DNA from: Acidimicrobiia bacterium | GTDB lineage: Bacteria; Actinomycetota; Acidimicrobiia; IMCC26256; JAOSJM01 | Length of the DNA stretch: 64,000 nt | Assembly (NCBI GenBank): GCA_027494165.1 | Contig: JAOSJM010000001.1 | Span: 62,001-126,000, forward strand | Reading direction: 5' to 3' | Shown here: positions 1 to 9,482 of the stretch, one piece after another | Layout: every line of letters begins with the position of its first letter | Position numbering within the stretch: the stretch's first letter is position 1 | Position numbers and translations under genes: made by a program | Notes under the pieces: generated by a model | What the model was told of the DNA's origin: nothing | Database searches by the model: none | The model's input: only the letters and a program-made list of their open reading frames with translations

Positions 1-126
1 CTCGAGGCAGTCCTCGCAGCGGTAGGCCACGACCTCGCCGGGCTCGAAGCCCTCCGGGGGAGGGTAGGTGAGGCGGTGGGCGACCCCGCCGCACTCCACG
101 CAGACGATGGTCTCGGGGACGTCCAT
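1..126 (-). CDS. Small zinc-ribbon protein, 3' end cut by window edge
   Basis: The minus strand reads an open frame from ATG at 126 to the window edge, 42 codons with no stop. Two CxxC pairs are visible (CVEC near residue 9 and CEDC near residue 38), the usual pattern of a zinc-ribbon knuckle. The spacer contains YPPPEGFEPGEVVAYRC. I do not recognise the family; it may be a short metal-binding protein or the N-terminus of a longer one. It is divergent from the response regulator at 234. Confidence 0.55.
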   Translation of the reverse strand, partial: MDVPETIVCVECGGVAHRLTYPPPEGFEPGEVVAYRCEDCLE

Positions 127-233
127 CGCCCGCACGGTAGACGGGACCGTGGCCGGCCGGCCGTAGCGGGGGTCTTCCCCGCGCGGGAAGGGCCGTTCAG
201 CGATCTCTCAGCCGGATGGCCCACACTGGGGTG

Positions 234-905
234 ATGCGAGTGCTGCTCGTCGAGGACGATCGGGCCGCACGTGACGCCCTGGTGCGGGGTCTGCGGCTCG
301 AGGGCTACGACGTCGACGCGGTGGCGAACGGCGAGGGGGCGCTGGAGCAGCAGGCGGCGGCGCCGGCCGACGCGATCGTGCTCGATCTTCGCCTCCCCGA
401 CCTTGACGGGCTCGAGGTCTGCCGGCGGTGGCGGAGCCAGGGGGACCGGACCCCGGTGCTGATGCTCACGGCGCGCGACGCCGTGGCCGAGCGCGTCGCG
501 GGCCTCGACGCGGGGGCCGACGACTACCTGGTGAAGCCCTACGCCCTGCCCGAGCTGACGGCCCGGCTGCGCGCGCTGCTCCGCCGGACGGCCGAGCCCG
601 AGGGCGAGACGCTGCGCTTCGCCCACCTCTCCCTGGACCCCGGGACCCGCGAGGTCCGCTGCGGCGACCGGCTCGTCGAGCTCACCCGCACCGAGTTCTC
701 CCTGCTCGAGCTGTTCCTCCGCAACCCCCGCCAGGTGCTGCCCCGCCACGTCATCTTCGACCGGGTCTGGGGCTACGACTTCGGGCCCCGGTCGAACTCG
801 CTCGAGGTCTACGTCGGCTACCTGCGCCGCAAGACGGAGGCCGGTGGCGAGCCCCGGCTCATCCACACGAGCCGGGGTGTGGGCTACGTGCTGCGCGAGC
901 CGTGA
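234..905 (+). CDS. OmpR/PhoB-family response regulator
   Basis: Receiver domain over residues 1-115, with the acidic pair (EDD) near residue 8, phospho-acceptor Asp in [10 protein letters not shown] and the conserved Lys in YLVKPY. The C-terminal winged helix (about 125-222) ends in [12 protein letters not shown], typical of PhoB-type DNA-binding domains. ATG 234 (MRVLLVEDD) is chosen over the in-frame ATG at 216 because receivers normally begin directly at this strand. Its stop overlaps the GTG of the sensor kinase (GTGA), so the pair is co-translated. The likely target is the repeat protein at 2314, which has an 11-bp direct repeat upstream. Resembles MprA/TcrA-type regulators; the stimulus is unknown. 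Confidence 0.93.
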   Translation: MRVLLVEDDRAARDALVRGLRLEGYDVDAVANGEGALEQQAAAPADAIVLDLRLPDLDGLEVCRRWRSQGDRTPVLMLTARDAVAERVAGLDAGADDYLVKPYALPELTARLRALLRRTAEPEGETLRFAHLSLDPGTREVRCGDRLVELTRTEFSLLELFLRNPRQVLPRHVIFDRVWGYDFGPRSNSLEVYVGYLRRKTEAGGEPRLIHTSRGVGYVLREP

Positions 906-2234
906 GCCTGCGCGTCCGTCTCACCCTGGTGGCCGCGGCCGCGGTGGCCGTCGCGGTGGCCGGGGCCTCTCTCTTCGCCTACCGGGCGACCCACCGGGAG
1001 CTCCTGCGCGAGGTCGACGAGAGCCTCGTCGAGCGGGTCGAGGCCCTCGCCGGCTTCCGGCCCGGCCCGGCGCGGCGCGACCCCGTGGACCCGGCCCGGT
1101 TCCCGACGCCCCGGTTCGGGGCCGCCGGTGGCTTCGCCCAGGTCGTGCTCGACGACGGGCGGATCCTCGTGGCCCCGGGCAACGACGAGCTGCCGGTCTC
1201 CGAGCAGGCGCTGGACGTGGCGTCGGGGACCGGGGGTCGGCTGCTCGAGGACGTGCAGGTCGACGGCGACCGGGTGCGGGTGCTGACCGAACCGTTCGCG
1301 GAGGGCGTCGCGGTACAGGTGGCCCGGCCCTCGACGAGGTCGACGCCCTGCTCGGCCGGCTCCGCTGGCTCCTCGCGGGGCGACCGTCGCCGGGGTGGTG
1401 CTCGCGGCCGGGCTGGGGCTGGTCGTGGCGCGAGCCGCGCTCCGGCCCGTCCACCAGCTCACGGAGACCGCGGAGGAGGTCACCCGGACCCTCGACCTCG
1501 CCCGCCGGATCGACGTCGCCGGCCGTGACGAGCTGGCCCGTCTCGCCGCCAGCTTCAACACGATGCTCGCCGCCCTCCAGGCGTCGGTCGACGCCCAGCG
1601 CCAGCTCGTGGCCGACGCGTCCCACGAGCTACGGACCCCCCTCACCTCGCTGCGGACCAACGTCGACGTCCTGGCCCGGGCCGACGAGCTCGATCCCGAG
1701 GAGCGCGACCGGCTGCGTCGCGATGTCGACGGGCAGATCGCCGAGCTGGCCGGCCTCGTCGGCGACGTCATCGAGCTCGCCCGCGAGGGGGAGCCGGTGC
1801 GGGTCACCGAGGACGTGCGCCTCGACGAGCTCGTGGCGATGGCGGTCGAGCAGGCCGCGTTCCACTGGCCCCAGGCCCGCTTCGACACCGACCTGGATCC
1901 CGTGACCGTCCGTGGTGTCCCCGAGCGGCTCGAGCGGGCGGTGGCCAACCTGCTCGACAACGCGGGGAAGTGGAGCCCGCCAGACGCGCCGGTCGAGGTG
2001 ACGGTGCGGGGGCGCGAGCTGGTCGTGCGCGACCACGGCCCCGGCGTCGCGCCCGGGGACGCCACCCACGTCTTCGACCGGTTCTGGCGGTCGCCGGCCG
2101 CCCGGGACCTCCCCGGCTCGGGGCTCGGTCTGTCGATCGTCCGGCAGGTCGCCGACTCCCACGGGGCCACGGTCTCGGTGGAGCCGGCCCCCGGCGGCGG
2201 GGCCCTGTTCCGGCTCCGCTTCCCGGATCCCTAG
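902..2234 (+). CDS. Membrane sensor histidine kinase (frame broken twice as sequenced)
   Basis: Partner of the response regulator at 234. Starts at GTG 902 with one N-terminal membrane helix (residues about 5-25), an extracytoplasmic region of about 110 residues, a second helix, HAMP, a HisKA domain with the phospho-His in [12 protein letters not shown], then HATPase with N box ([10 protein letters not shown]), G1 (DHGPGV) and G2 (GSGLGLSIV). The reading frame shifts by one base at the C run 1328-1330 and again at the G run 1377-1380. Restoring one base at each gives a continuous kinase through the second helix (reading ...[17 protein letters not shown]...). I treat these as sequence errors. 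Confidence 0.88.
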
Positions 2235-2250
2235 GGTCGCCCCGGGCCCT

Positions 2251-2272
2251 TCTCATCTTCGTCTCACCTTCG
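2251..2272 (+). promoter_or_regulatory. 11-bp direct repeat, candidate response-regulator operator
   Basis: TCTCATCTTCG (2251-2261) is followed directly by TCTCACCTTCG (2262-2272), one mismatch in 11. Tandem half-sites with an 11-bp period are the known binding mode of OmpR/PhoB-family regulators. The site lies just after the kinase stop and 40 bp before the secreted repeat protein, whose RBS (GGAGG) is near 2301. A TCTCA also occurs at 205-209 ahead of the regulator gene. The assignment is inference. Confidence 0.5.
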
Positions 2273-2313
2273 TCGCCGAGACTGTCCGTGTCACCGACCG
2301 GGAGGTCCACGAC

Positions 2314-3102
2314 ATGAGCTCGAGCCGAGCGTTCCGGCGGGGCGTGGGGACCGGGATCGCCGCGGTCCTCGCCCTGCTCGTCGCCCTGGCCCTCTTCGCC
2401 ACGACGCGGTCGGGCGCGGCCGAGGCCGACGATCCAGCCTCCTCCGCCGAGGAGCCGGATCGGGAGACCCGCCTCGAGGAGTGGAGGGCGTGCCTGGAGG
2501 AGCAGGGGGTGACCCTTCCGGAGCGGACCGAGGGGGAGGACGGCCGGTGGGTGTGGCGGGACCTGTCCGAGGAGGAGCGTGCGGCGTTGCGCGACGCGGC
2601 CGAGGCGTGCGGCCTGCCCGGTCCGCGCGGCTTCCGGGGCCATGGCCGGGCGGCCCTCACCGACGAGCAGCGGGCGTGCCTGGACGGGCAGGGGGTGACC
2701 CTTCCGGAGCGGACCGAGGGGGAGGACGGCCGGTGGGTGTGGCCGGACCTGTCCGAGGAGGAGCGTGCGGCGTTGCGCGACGCGGCCGAGGCGTGCGGCC
2801 TGCCCGGTCCGCGCGGCTTCCGGGGCCATGGCCGGGCGGCCCTCACCGACGAGCAGCGGGCGTGCCTGGACGGGCAGGGGGTGACCCTGCCGGAGCGGAC
2901 CGAGGGGGAGGACGGCCGGTGGGTGTGGCGGGACCTGTCCGAGGAGGAGCGTGCGGCGTTGCGCGACGCGGCCGAGGCCTGCGGTCTCGGGGGCCGGGGC
3001 CGCTGCGGTCCCGGCGTCGCCCCGGACGGGGAGGAGGGCGGCGAGGACGGCGCCACCGGCACCGGCCTCGTGCCGTCGGCCGTCGAGCCCTCCACCGTCT
3101 GA
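2314..3102 (+). CDS. Secreted or membrane-anchored protein with three 62-residue repeats
   Basis: A 262-residue protein with an N-terminal hydrophobic segment (about residues 14-32) that could be a signal peptide or anchor. An Asp/Glu-rich linker follows, then nearly three copies of a 62-residue unit. Each unit carries ACL(D/E)xQGVTLPERTEG, a central RWVW and ERAALRDAAEACGL, hence two cysteines per unit. The tail is Gly/Glu-rich. Short ACLxxxGVTLP-type units occur in actinobacterial secreted proteins of unknown function, and disulfides are plausible outside the cell. It directly follows the two-component system with a good RBS, so it is the likely output gene. No catalytic motif is visible. 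Confidence 0.75.
   Translation: MSSSRAFRRGVGTGIAAVLALLVALALFATTRSGAAEADDPASSAEEPDRETRLEEWRACLEEQGVTLPERTEGEDGRWVWRDLSEEERAALRDAAEACGLPGPRGFRGHGRAALTDEQRACLDGQGVTLPERTEGEDGRWVWPDLSEEERAALRDAAEACGLPGPRGFRGHGRAALTDEQRACLDGQGVTLPERTEGEDGRWVWRDLSEEERAALRDAAEACGLGGRGRCGPGVAPDGEEGGEDGATGTGLVPSAVEPSTV
2488..2985 (+). repeat. 186-bp in-frame tandem repeat, about 2.7 copies
   Basis: The period is exactly 186 bp (62 codons): the copy starting at CATGGCC 2641 recurs at 2827, and the part of the first copy from 2488 matches 2674 and 2860. The copies at 2641 and 2827 differ at only a few bases, including tgtggccgg versus tgtggcggg, which changes Pro to Arg after RWVW. Such near-identity, including silent sites, implies recent duplication or gene conversion. 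Confidence 0.9.
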
Positions 3103-3131
3103 CGCCGACGGACCGACGAACCGCCCGGCTC

Positions 3132-3174
3132 CGCGACGACCCCCGGCTCTCGCATCCGCCCGGGGGTCGTCGCG
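3132..3174. terminator. Bidirectional terminator hairpin
   Basis: A perfect 15-bp inverted repeat (arms 3132-3146 and 3160-3174, arm CGCGACGACCCCCGG) with a 13-base loop sits between the convergent repeat-protein gene and the amidohydrolase. There is no U-tract, as is common for high-GC actinobacteria. Confidence 0.75.
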
Positions 3175-3195
3175 CGGTCGCGAGCCGGTGAGGGT

Positions 3196-4928
3196 TCAGG
3201 GGGCGCCGGGGACGGCGACGGTCCCGGTGTCGCGGCCCGACCGCAGCACCGTCCCGGGAGCAGCACCGGTGAAGGCGCCGCCGGCGACGACCTCGACCCC
3301 GTTCACGAGCACGTGCTCCACGCCCCGGGCCTCGGCGTAGACGCGGCTGGCGCCACCGGGGAGGTCGTCGCGGGTGCGCTCCTCGCCGCGGTCGACGGTG
3401 ACGGGGTCGAACACGACGAGGTCGGCGGCCCACCCTCGGCCACCCGCCCCCGACCCACCAGCCCGTAGAGGCGGGCCGGGAGGTCGGTGAGCTGCGGACG
3501 GCCTCCTCGAGGGTGAGGAGGCCCCGGTCCCGCACGGCCTCGCCGAGCAGGAAGGTCGTGTAGGTGGCGCCACACATCATGTCGAGGTGGGCGCCGGCGT
3601 CCGAGCCCCCCACGATCGTGCGCGGGTCCCGCCACACCGAGGCCCGCGTCTCCCAGATCTCGTCGGGCTCGGGGCCACCCATGGGTGGCTGGAGGCCGGT
3701 GCGCAGGCCGTCGGCCACCACGAGGTCGAGGAGGGCGTCGAAGGGCTCCTTGCCCTGCTCGGCCGCGATCTCGCGGACCGTGCGGCCTTCGTGACGCTGC
3801 ACCGCGGGCGTGAACCCCTCGAGGATCGTGAACCGCTTCCAGTCGGCGAGGGCGCCCAGGATGCCGGCCTCGGGGACGCCGCCCCCTCGGCCAGGCGTTG
3901 CCGCACCGCGGGGTCGGCCAGCGCCGCGAGCCGCTCGGGCACCGGCAGGGCCAGCGGCTCCCGCCACCCCGGGAGCCCGTCGAGGACGAACCCGCTGAGG
4001 AACGAGAGGCGGATCCGCATGCCCTGGGGAGGGTGAGGGCCAGGACGCGCGCTCCCCGCTCCGCCGCCCGGGTCGACGCCTCGAGCTGGTGCAGGTGCCC
4101 CTGCGGGTTCACACCGCTCACCGCGAGCACGTTCCAGTTCAACGGGCGCCCGCCGGCGAGCGACATGGCGGCCATGAGGTCCATCTCGCCGTCCGTGAAG
4201 CCGTTGAGGCAGCCCGGGATGATGAGCTCCAGCTGGGTGCCCTCGTGGTCCCGCACGCAGGCCGCGAGCCGCAGCAGCTCCTCGCGGCTCGCCGCCCGGG
4301 ACGGCACCGGTTGCCCCTCACCGTCGTGGTGGGTGGGGGCCTGCGACGACGAGAAGCCGAGCGCGCCGGCCTCGATCGTCTCGTGCAGGAGGAGCGCCAT
4401 GGCGTCGAGCTGGTCCGCGCCGGCCTCGTGCCCCAGGGCGTCGTCGCCCATGACGACCCGGCGCAGGCACGAGTGGCCCGCGAGGAAACCGGCGTTCACG
4501 GCCACGCCGCCCTCCAGCCGGGCCAGGTAGTCACCGAAGCTCCGCCACTCCCAGTCGACCCCGGCCCGGAGCGCCTCCAGCGGGATCCCCTCGACCCGGG
4601 CCATGAGCCGGGTGAGGTAGTCGACGTCGTCCTCGTCGACCGGAGCGAGGCCGAAGCCGCAGTTGCCGCCGAAGACCGTGGTCACCCCGTGCAGGGGAGA
4701 GGGGCTGGCGCTCGGGTCCCAGAGGAGCTGGGCGTCGTAGTGGGTGTGCAGGTCGACGAACCCCGGGGCGACGACGAGTCCGGTCGCGTCGAGCACCCTG
4801 GCCGCGGGCTCGTCGGTCGCGCCCACCGAGACGATCCGCCCGTCGCGCACCCCGACGTCGGTGGCGGTCCGGGCCGGGGCCCCCGTGCCGTCGACGACGG
4901 TCCCTCCCCGGATCAGCAGGTCGAGCAT
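3196..4928 (-). CDS. N-acyl-D-amino-acid deacylase / D-aminoacylase family amidohydrolase (four frame breaks as sequenced)
   Basis: About 577 residues once repaired. The N-terminus has a beta-sandwich start ([13 protein letters not shown]), the metal motif DLHTHYD, then GNCGFGLAP and, late, [13 protein letters not shown], together typical of D-aminoacylase/N-acyl-D-glutamate deacylase-like metal hydrolases. The frame is lost at 4026-4029, 3882-3886, about 3494 and 3433-3435. Adding one base at each restores conserved text such as [11 protein letters not shown] and [12 protein letters not shown]. Four independent hits in runs with intact homology between them argue for sequence errors. Downstream of and probably co-transcribed with the amidohydrolase at 4966. 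The substrate is unknown. Confidence 0.85.
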
Positions 4929-4965
4929 CGGTCCCCCTCCGGCGGACGTGTCGAGACCTCTCGGG

Positions 4966-6234
4966 TCACGTGGCGGGCTCCCGCCCCGGGATCCGCAGCT
5001 CCTCGGGCACCGGGTGACGGAACAGCGCCGAGGCGTTCTCCCAGGTGACCTTGCGCACCTCGTCGCCGCTCAGGCCGGCCAGCCCCTCCCGGGCCATGGC
5101 CTGGGTGTCGGGCCAGGTGGAGTCGGCGTGCGGGTAGTCGCTCTCGAGCAGGATGGAGTCGATCCCGATGTGCTCCCGCAGGACGATGGTCGATGGGATG
5201 TCGATGGTGCAGAACCGGAAGCTCCGCCGCAGCACGTCGGTGGGTCCGAGGTCGGGGTCGGACCACGACCGCAGCCCGGTGGCCGAGTGGTCCATGACGT
5301 ACTCGATGCGGTCGATGAGCATCGGCACCCACCCGATGCCGCTCTCCGCCAGCGCGATCCGCAGGCCGGGGAAGCGCACGGGTACGCCCGACCAGAGCCA
5401 GTCCGCCGCGGTGACGAGGGCGTTCACGGGGAACAGCGACGTGTAGAGCTCGAGCGGGGCGCCGGGGGAGCGGGCCGCGCTCCAGCCCGACGAGCCGTTG
5501 TGGAGGCAGATCGCCGTGCCGGTCTCCTCGCAGGCCGCCAGGAACGGGTCCCAGTGGTCGGTGTGAACCGACGGGAGGCCGAGGTCGACCGGGTTCTCGA
5601 CGAAGCTCACGGCCTTGAAGCCCCGGACGGCGTTGCGGCGGATCTCCTCGGCCGCGACGCCCGGGTCGGAGAGCCACGGGATCTGCAGAGGGATGATCCG
5701 GTCGGGGTGGGGACCGGCCCACTCCTCGAGGTGCCAGTCGTTCCAGGCCCGAACGCAGGCCAGCCCCAGCTCCTGGTCCCGGCTGCGCGAGAAGACCGTC
5801 CCGGCGAAGCCGGCGATGAGCGACGGGAAGCACAGCGAGGCGTAGACGCCGTCGAGGTCCATGTCGGCGATGCGGGCCTCGACGTCCCAGCACCCTTGGC
5901 GCATCTCGTCGAAGCGGGCCGGGTCCATGGACCACTGGTCCTTGGGCCGGCCCACGACCGCGTTGAGCCCGATCTGGGGGTAGAGGTTGCCCTCGTACTC
6001 CCACAGCTCGTGCCCCGCGTCGTCGGTGACGACGCGGGGAGCCCGGTCGGCGAGCTTCTCCGGCACGCGACCTTCGAAGAGGTGGGCCGGCTCGACGAGG
6101 TGGTCGTCGACCGAGATGATCGTGAAGGTGCGCTCGGCGGGCTCGGGGTCGGGCAGCAGGCCGCTCGAGGTTCCGGTCCGGTCCCGGCGCTCGCTCCGCT
6201 GGAGCCTGCGCACCTGGTCGGCGCCGACGGCCAT
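4966..6234 (-). CDS. Amidohydrolase family 2 (TIM-barrel metal hydrolase)
   Basis: 422 residues from ATG 6234, preceded by GAGGGGGAGG. The open frame continues far upstream, but homology begins with [13 protein letters not shown], the metal-binding start of the amidohydrolase-2 family. Later landmarks are the LCLHNGSSG strand and [11 protein letters not shown], which carries the catalytic Asp. Close relatives in actinobacteria sit in degradation clusters for cyclic or aromatic acids, but the substrate cannot be read from sequence. It precedes the D-aminoacylase-like gene on the same strand by 37 bp, which suggests a two-gene hydrolase operon. Confidence 0.85.
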   Translation of the reverse strand: MAVGADQVRRLQRSERRDRTGTSSGLLPDPEPAERTFTIISVDDHLVEPAHLFEGRVPEKLADRAPRVVTDDAGHELWEYEGNLYPQIGLNAVVGRPKDQWSMDPARFDEMRQGCWDVEARIADMDLDGVYASLCFPSLIAGFAGTVFSRSRDQELGLACVRAWNDWHLEEWAGPHPDRIIPLQIPWLSDPGVAAEEIRRNAVRGFKAVSFVENPVDLGLPSVHTDHWDPFLAACEETGTAICLHNGSSGWSAARSPGAPLELYTSLFPVNALVTAADWLWSGVPVRFPGLRIALAESGIGWVPMLIDRIEYVMDHSATGLRSWSDPDLGPTDVLRRSFRFCTIDIPSTIVLREHIGIDSILLESDYPHADSTWPDTQAMAREGLAGLSGDEVRKVTWENASALFRHPVPEELRIPGREPAT

Positions 6235-6395
6235 GGCCTCCCCCTCGCGCCGGCAGTGCCCCGACCTGACCGGCGTGTCACCAATCTCGTACACGGGGCG
6301 CCGGCGCGCAAGGCCCGCGGGTCGCGGTCGGTGCTCCGGGATCGTCCCCGCGGCGTGCGCCCCGGCCCCGCGCCCGGCCCGGTAGCGTGCGCGTC

Positions 6396-6965
6396 GTGAG
6401 GGGGATCGACGTCCTGCACCGCCGGGCCTGCGAGGCCTTCGGTGCCGTCGTCGAGCGGGTGGGCGACGGTCAGTGGTCGCGGCCGACGCCCTGCACCGAG
6501 TGGGACGTGCGGGCGCTCCTGGCCCACAACGTGGTCGAGAACCTGTGGGTGCCCCTGCTGCTCGAGGGTCGGACCGTCGGGGAGGTGGGCGACCGCTTCG
6601 CGGGCGACGTGCTCGGTGACGACCCGAGGGCGGCGTGGCGGGCGTCCGTCGAGCCGGCGGCGGCCGCGTTCGAGGCGCCCTCGGCGCTCGAGCGGATCGT
6701 GCACCTCTCGTACGGTGACGAGCGCGCCGGGGAGTACGCCTGGCAGCGGTTCGCCGACCTCGTCGTGCACGGATGGGACCTGGCCCGGGCCGTGGGTGCT
6801 CCCGAACGGATCGACCCCGAGCTGGCCGAGGCCTGCCTGGGCTGGGCCGAGCCGCTGCGCGAGGTCTTCGCACGGATGCCCTCCTTGTTCGACCCGCCCC
6901 TCGAATCGCCCCCCGGCGCCGGCGTCCAGACCCGGCTGCTCCACCTCTTCGGCCGGAGACCGTGA
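6396..6965 (+). CDS. TIGR03086/maleylpyruvate-isomerase-like (DinB-fold) protein
   Basis: A 189-residue protein with a helical bundle start (LHRRACEAFGAVVERV), the family motif WSRPTPCTEWDVRALLAHNV and the metal-ligand region LVVHGWDLARAVG. Members bind a metal through three His and are often mycothiol-linked in actinobacteria; the reaction is usually unknown. GTG 6396 is chosen over GTG 6387 because TAGCGT (6383-6388) ends 7 bases before it, fitting a leaderless transcript. The stop is followed after one base by the epimerase gene. Confidence 0.8.
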   Translation: MRGIDVLHRRACEAFGAVVERVGDGQWSRPTPCTEWDVRALLAHNVVENLWVPLLLEGRTVGEVGDRFAGDVLGDDPRAAWRASVEPAAAAFEAPSALERIVHLSYGDERAGEYAWQRFADLVVHGWDLARAVGAPERIDPELAEACLGWAEPLREVFARMPSLFDPPLESPPGAGVQTRLLHLFGRRP

Positions 6966-6966
6966 G

Positions 6967-8015
6967 GTGAGGGTGCTCGTCACCGGCGGGGCCGGGTTCG
7001 TCGGCTCGCACGTGGTCGACGCGCTCGTGGACGCCGGCCACGAGGTGCGCGTGCTCGACGTCCTCCACCCCGCCGCCCACCACGGGCCGCCCGAGGGTCT
7101 GCAGCCCGAGGCCGAGCACCGTTGGGGCGACCTGGCCGATCCCGAGGCGGCGGGCGCCGCAGTCGACGGCGTCGACGCGGTCTGCCACCAAGCCGCCATG
7201 GTGGGTCTCGGCGTGGACTTCGGCGACGTGGCCGCCTACGTGCGCCACAACGACCTCGCCACCGCCGTGCTCCTCGAGGCGCTCCACCGCGGCCGCTTCG
7301 GCGGGCGGCTGGTGCTGGCGAGCAGCATGGTCGTCTACGGCGAGGGTCGCTACCGCTGCGACGAGCACGGCCCGGTCCGCCCCGACCCGCGCGATCCCGC
7401 CCGGCTCGACGCCGGCGAGTGGGAGCCCCCGTGTCCGCGCTGCGACCGGCCCCTGGTCCCCGAGGCGGTGCCCGAGGACGCGCCGACCGACCCTCGCAAC
7501 GTGTACGCGGCCACGAAGCTGCACCAGGAGCACCTGTGCGACGCCTTCGGGCGGGAGCACGACGTGGCCGTGACGGCCCTGCGCTACCACAACGTCTACG
7601 GGCCCCGGATGCCCCGCGACACGCCGTACGCCGGCGTGGCCAGCATCTTCCGCAGCGCCCTGGAGCGGGGCGAGGCTCCACGGGTCTTCGAGGACGGGGC
7701 CCAGCGGCGCGACTTCGTGCACGTCTCCGACGTCGCCCGGGCCAACGTCCTCGCCCTCACCGCCGACCCGCCCGCGACCGGGCCGCTCAACGTGGCCAGC
7801 GGCGCTCCGCGCACGGTCCTCGAGATGGCCGGGGCCCTCGCCGACGCCTTCGGGCCGGGCGCGCCCCGGCCCCGGGTCGTGGGGGTCACCGGCTCGGCGA
7901 CGTGCGCCACGTGTTCGCCGCGACCCGGCGGGCCCGGGAGCTCCTGGGGTTCGAGGCCGAGGTCCCCTTCGCCGAGGGGATGGCCGCCTTCGCCCGGGCC
8001 CCGCTGCGCTCGTAG
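6967..8015 (+). CDS. NAD-dependent nucleotide-sugar epimerase/dehydratase (one frame break)
   Basis: Extended short-chain dehydrogenase. The Rossmann start is VTGGAGFVGSHVV, Ser sits in LASSMVVYGEG, and the catalytic pair is YAATK. An insertion between the catalytic Ser and Tyr holds CDEHG and CPRC, a zinc-knuckle-like motif seen in one actinobacterial subgroup of this family. GTG 6967 gives VRVLVTGG directly. The frame breaks at the G run 7881-7885. One extra G restores VVGGHRLGDVRHVFAATRRA, the family C-terminus. The exact sugar substrate is unknown. Confidence 0.85.
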
Positions 8016-8046
8016 CACCGCTCCCGCCCGGGCGTCCCCGCAGGAT

Positions 8047-8106
8047 GGCCGGATTGCCCCCCAGGGAGCTGGCCGGGGTTGCCCCCCAGGGAGCTGGCCG
8101 GGTTGG
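8047..8106 (+). repeat. Two-and-a-half copy 24/25-bp tandem repeat
   Basis: Units at 8047-8070 and 8071-8095 share GGCCGG, then GTT or ATT, then GCCCCCCAGGGAGCT. A partial third unit (GGCCGGGTTGG) runs into the palindrome at 8101. Intergenic, between the epimerase and peptidase genes. Confidence 0.8.
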
Positions 8107-8145
8107 TGCGGAAACGGGGCCCAGGACCCCGAAACCGCGCCAACC
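8101..8145. repeat. 45-bp imperfect palindrome, copy 1 of a dispersed element
   Basis: An outer stem GGTTGGTGCGG pairs with CCGCGCCAACC. An AAA/AAA internal loop follows, then an inner CGGGG/CCCCG stem with centre CCCAGGA. The element at 48266-48310 has the same length and orientation and matches at 37 of 45 positions by eye. Both are intergenic and both touch a short tandem repeat. Looks like a REP-type element; it could also terminate transcription. Confidence 0.7.
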
Positions 8146-8203
8146 GAGCGGAGTCCGGTCACCATCCCGTACCGTCACCGGTCACGGGATCCGGGAGGCG
8201 CCG

Positions 8204-9409
8204 ATGACCACCGACCACCGGCCGCAGGTGGAGACCTGGCTCGAGCACGTGCGGGTCCTCGCCGAGCGGATCGGGCCCCGGCCCTCGACGCGCGACGAGG
8301 AGCGGCAGGGCGCCGAGCACTGCCGGGCCACCCTGGATCGCCTGGGCCTCGATCCGTCGGTCGAGACGTTCAGCTCGGCGCGCGAGGCGTTCCAGCCCCA
8401 CCTCGTCACCGGCCTGGCCCTCCTCGGGGCGTTCGCGCTCTACCCGTGGGGAGGCCGGGCCACCGCGGTCGCGGCCGCCGTGCTCTCGGCGGTGGTGCTC
8501 GGCTCGGAGCTGGCCGAGCTGAGCTTCCGTGGCAACCTCCTGCGCCACCTGGTGGCGAAGGGCCCGAGCCAGAACGTCGTGGCCACCGTCCCCCCGGCCG
8601 GCGAGCACCGGCGCGACGTCGTGCTGATCGGCCACCTCGACACCCAGCGGACACCGGTCTTCTTCCGCTCGTTCGCGCTGCTCGTCGCGTACGTGGTCTT
8701 CACGTTCGTCGCGGCGCTGTCGTTCGGGTCCCAGGTGGTCCTCTTCGCCCTCGGGGCGGTCTTCGAGTGGGGGTGGGTGTGGCCGGCGGCCGTCCCTGCG
8801 GCCGTCAGCGCCGTCCTCCTCGTGGCCCTGTGCCTCGAGGCCCTTCGCTCCCCGTTCACGCCCGGCGCGAACGACAACGCGACCGCGGTCGGCCTCGTCC
8901 TCACGATCGGGCAACACCTCCGGTCGGAGCCGCTCGCGCACACGAGGGTCTGGCTCCTCTGCAGCGGCTGCGAGGAGGTCGCCCACTACGGCGCCATCGA
9001 CTTCTTCCGCCGGCACCGGTCCGAGCTGGTCGAGCCGAGCGCGATCGCGCTGGAGATGCTCGGCTGCGCGGGACCCCGGTGGCTCGTGAGCGAGGGCATC
9101 GTGGTCCCGTTCCGCTCCGACCGCCGGCTGCGCGCGCTCGCCGAGCAGATCGCGGCGGAGCGCCCGGAGCTGCGGGCCCGGCCCGGCCGGGCGCCCGGCG
9201 GCAACACCGAGATGGCCGACGCCCTGCGCGCCGGCGTCCCCGCCATCGCGCTCGTCGGTCTCGACGAGCGGGGCCTGGCTCCCCACTGGCACACCATGGA
9301 CGACACGTTCGACAAGATCGACCCCGAGGTCCTCGGTCGCTCCTACGAGCTCACCTGGGATCTGCTCCGACGCATCGACGCCGGGTCCCTCGACCGCTCC
9401 CGAACCTGA
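8204..9409 (+). CDS. M28-family zinc peptidase with internal membrane segments
   Basis: 401 residues from ATG 8204, with GGGAGG upstream. The aminopeptidase metal site is complete: GHLDTQ (His, Asp), GANDNATA (bridging Asp), CSGCEEV (catalytic Glu and ligand Glu) and a C-terminal HWHTMDD His. Hydrophobic stretches at about residues 70-100 and 150-210 are inserted before the bridging Asp and predict a membrane-embedded peptidase. The open frame runs upstream through the palindrome, but that sequence is not protein-like. The substrate is unknown. Confidence 0.85.
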   Translation: MTTDHRPQVETWLEHVRVLAERIGPRPSTRDEERQGAEHCRATLDRLGLDPSVETFSSAREAFQPHLVTGLALLGAFALYPWGGRATAVAAAVLSAVVLGSELAELSFRGNLLRHLVAKGPSQNVVATVPPAGEHRRDVVLIGHLDTQRTPVFFRSFALLVAYVVFTFVAALSFGSQVVLFALGAVFEWGWVWPAAVPAAVSAVLLVALCLEALRSPFTPGANDNATAVGLVLTIGQHLRSEPLAHTRVWLLCSGCEEVAHYGAIDFFRRHRSELVEPSAIALEMLGCAGPRWLVSEGIVVPFRSDRRLRALAEQIAAERPELRARPGRAPGGNTEMADALRAGVPAIALVGLDERGLAPHWHTMDDTFDKIDPEVLGRSYELTWDLLRRIDAGSLDRSRT

Positions 9410-9482
9410 CCGCGGCGGTCGACCTCGACCGGGCCCGGCACACCGGTGGCGTCGTGGAGGAGGCCCTCGTGGTCGGGCGAGC

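Noticed and set aside
902..2234. Calling the sensor kinase and other split genes true pseudogenes
   Set aside because: Homology is intact on both sides of each break, the breaks fall in base runs, and many affected genes are essential. Sequence error is the simpler explanation.
8047..8145. An insertion sequence in the repeat-rich gap
   Set aside because: No transposase, and no terminal repeats enclosing a gene. The gap is only 188 bp.
4966..8178. A very long minus-strand open frame of over 1000 codons
   Set aside because: Only its last 422 codons have family homology. The rest is the GC-rich shadow of the plus-strand epimerase and DinB-fold genes.
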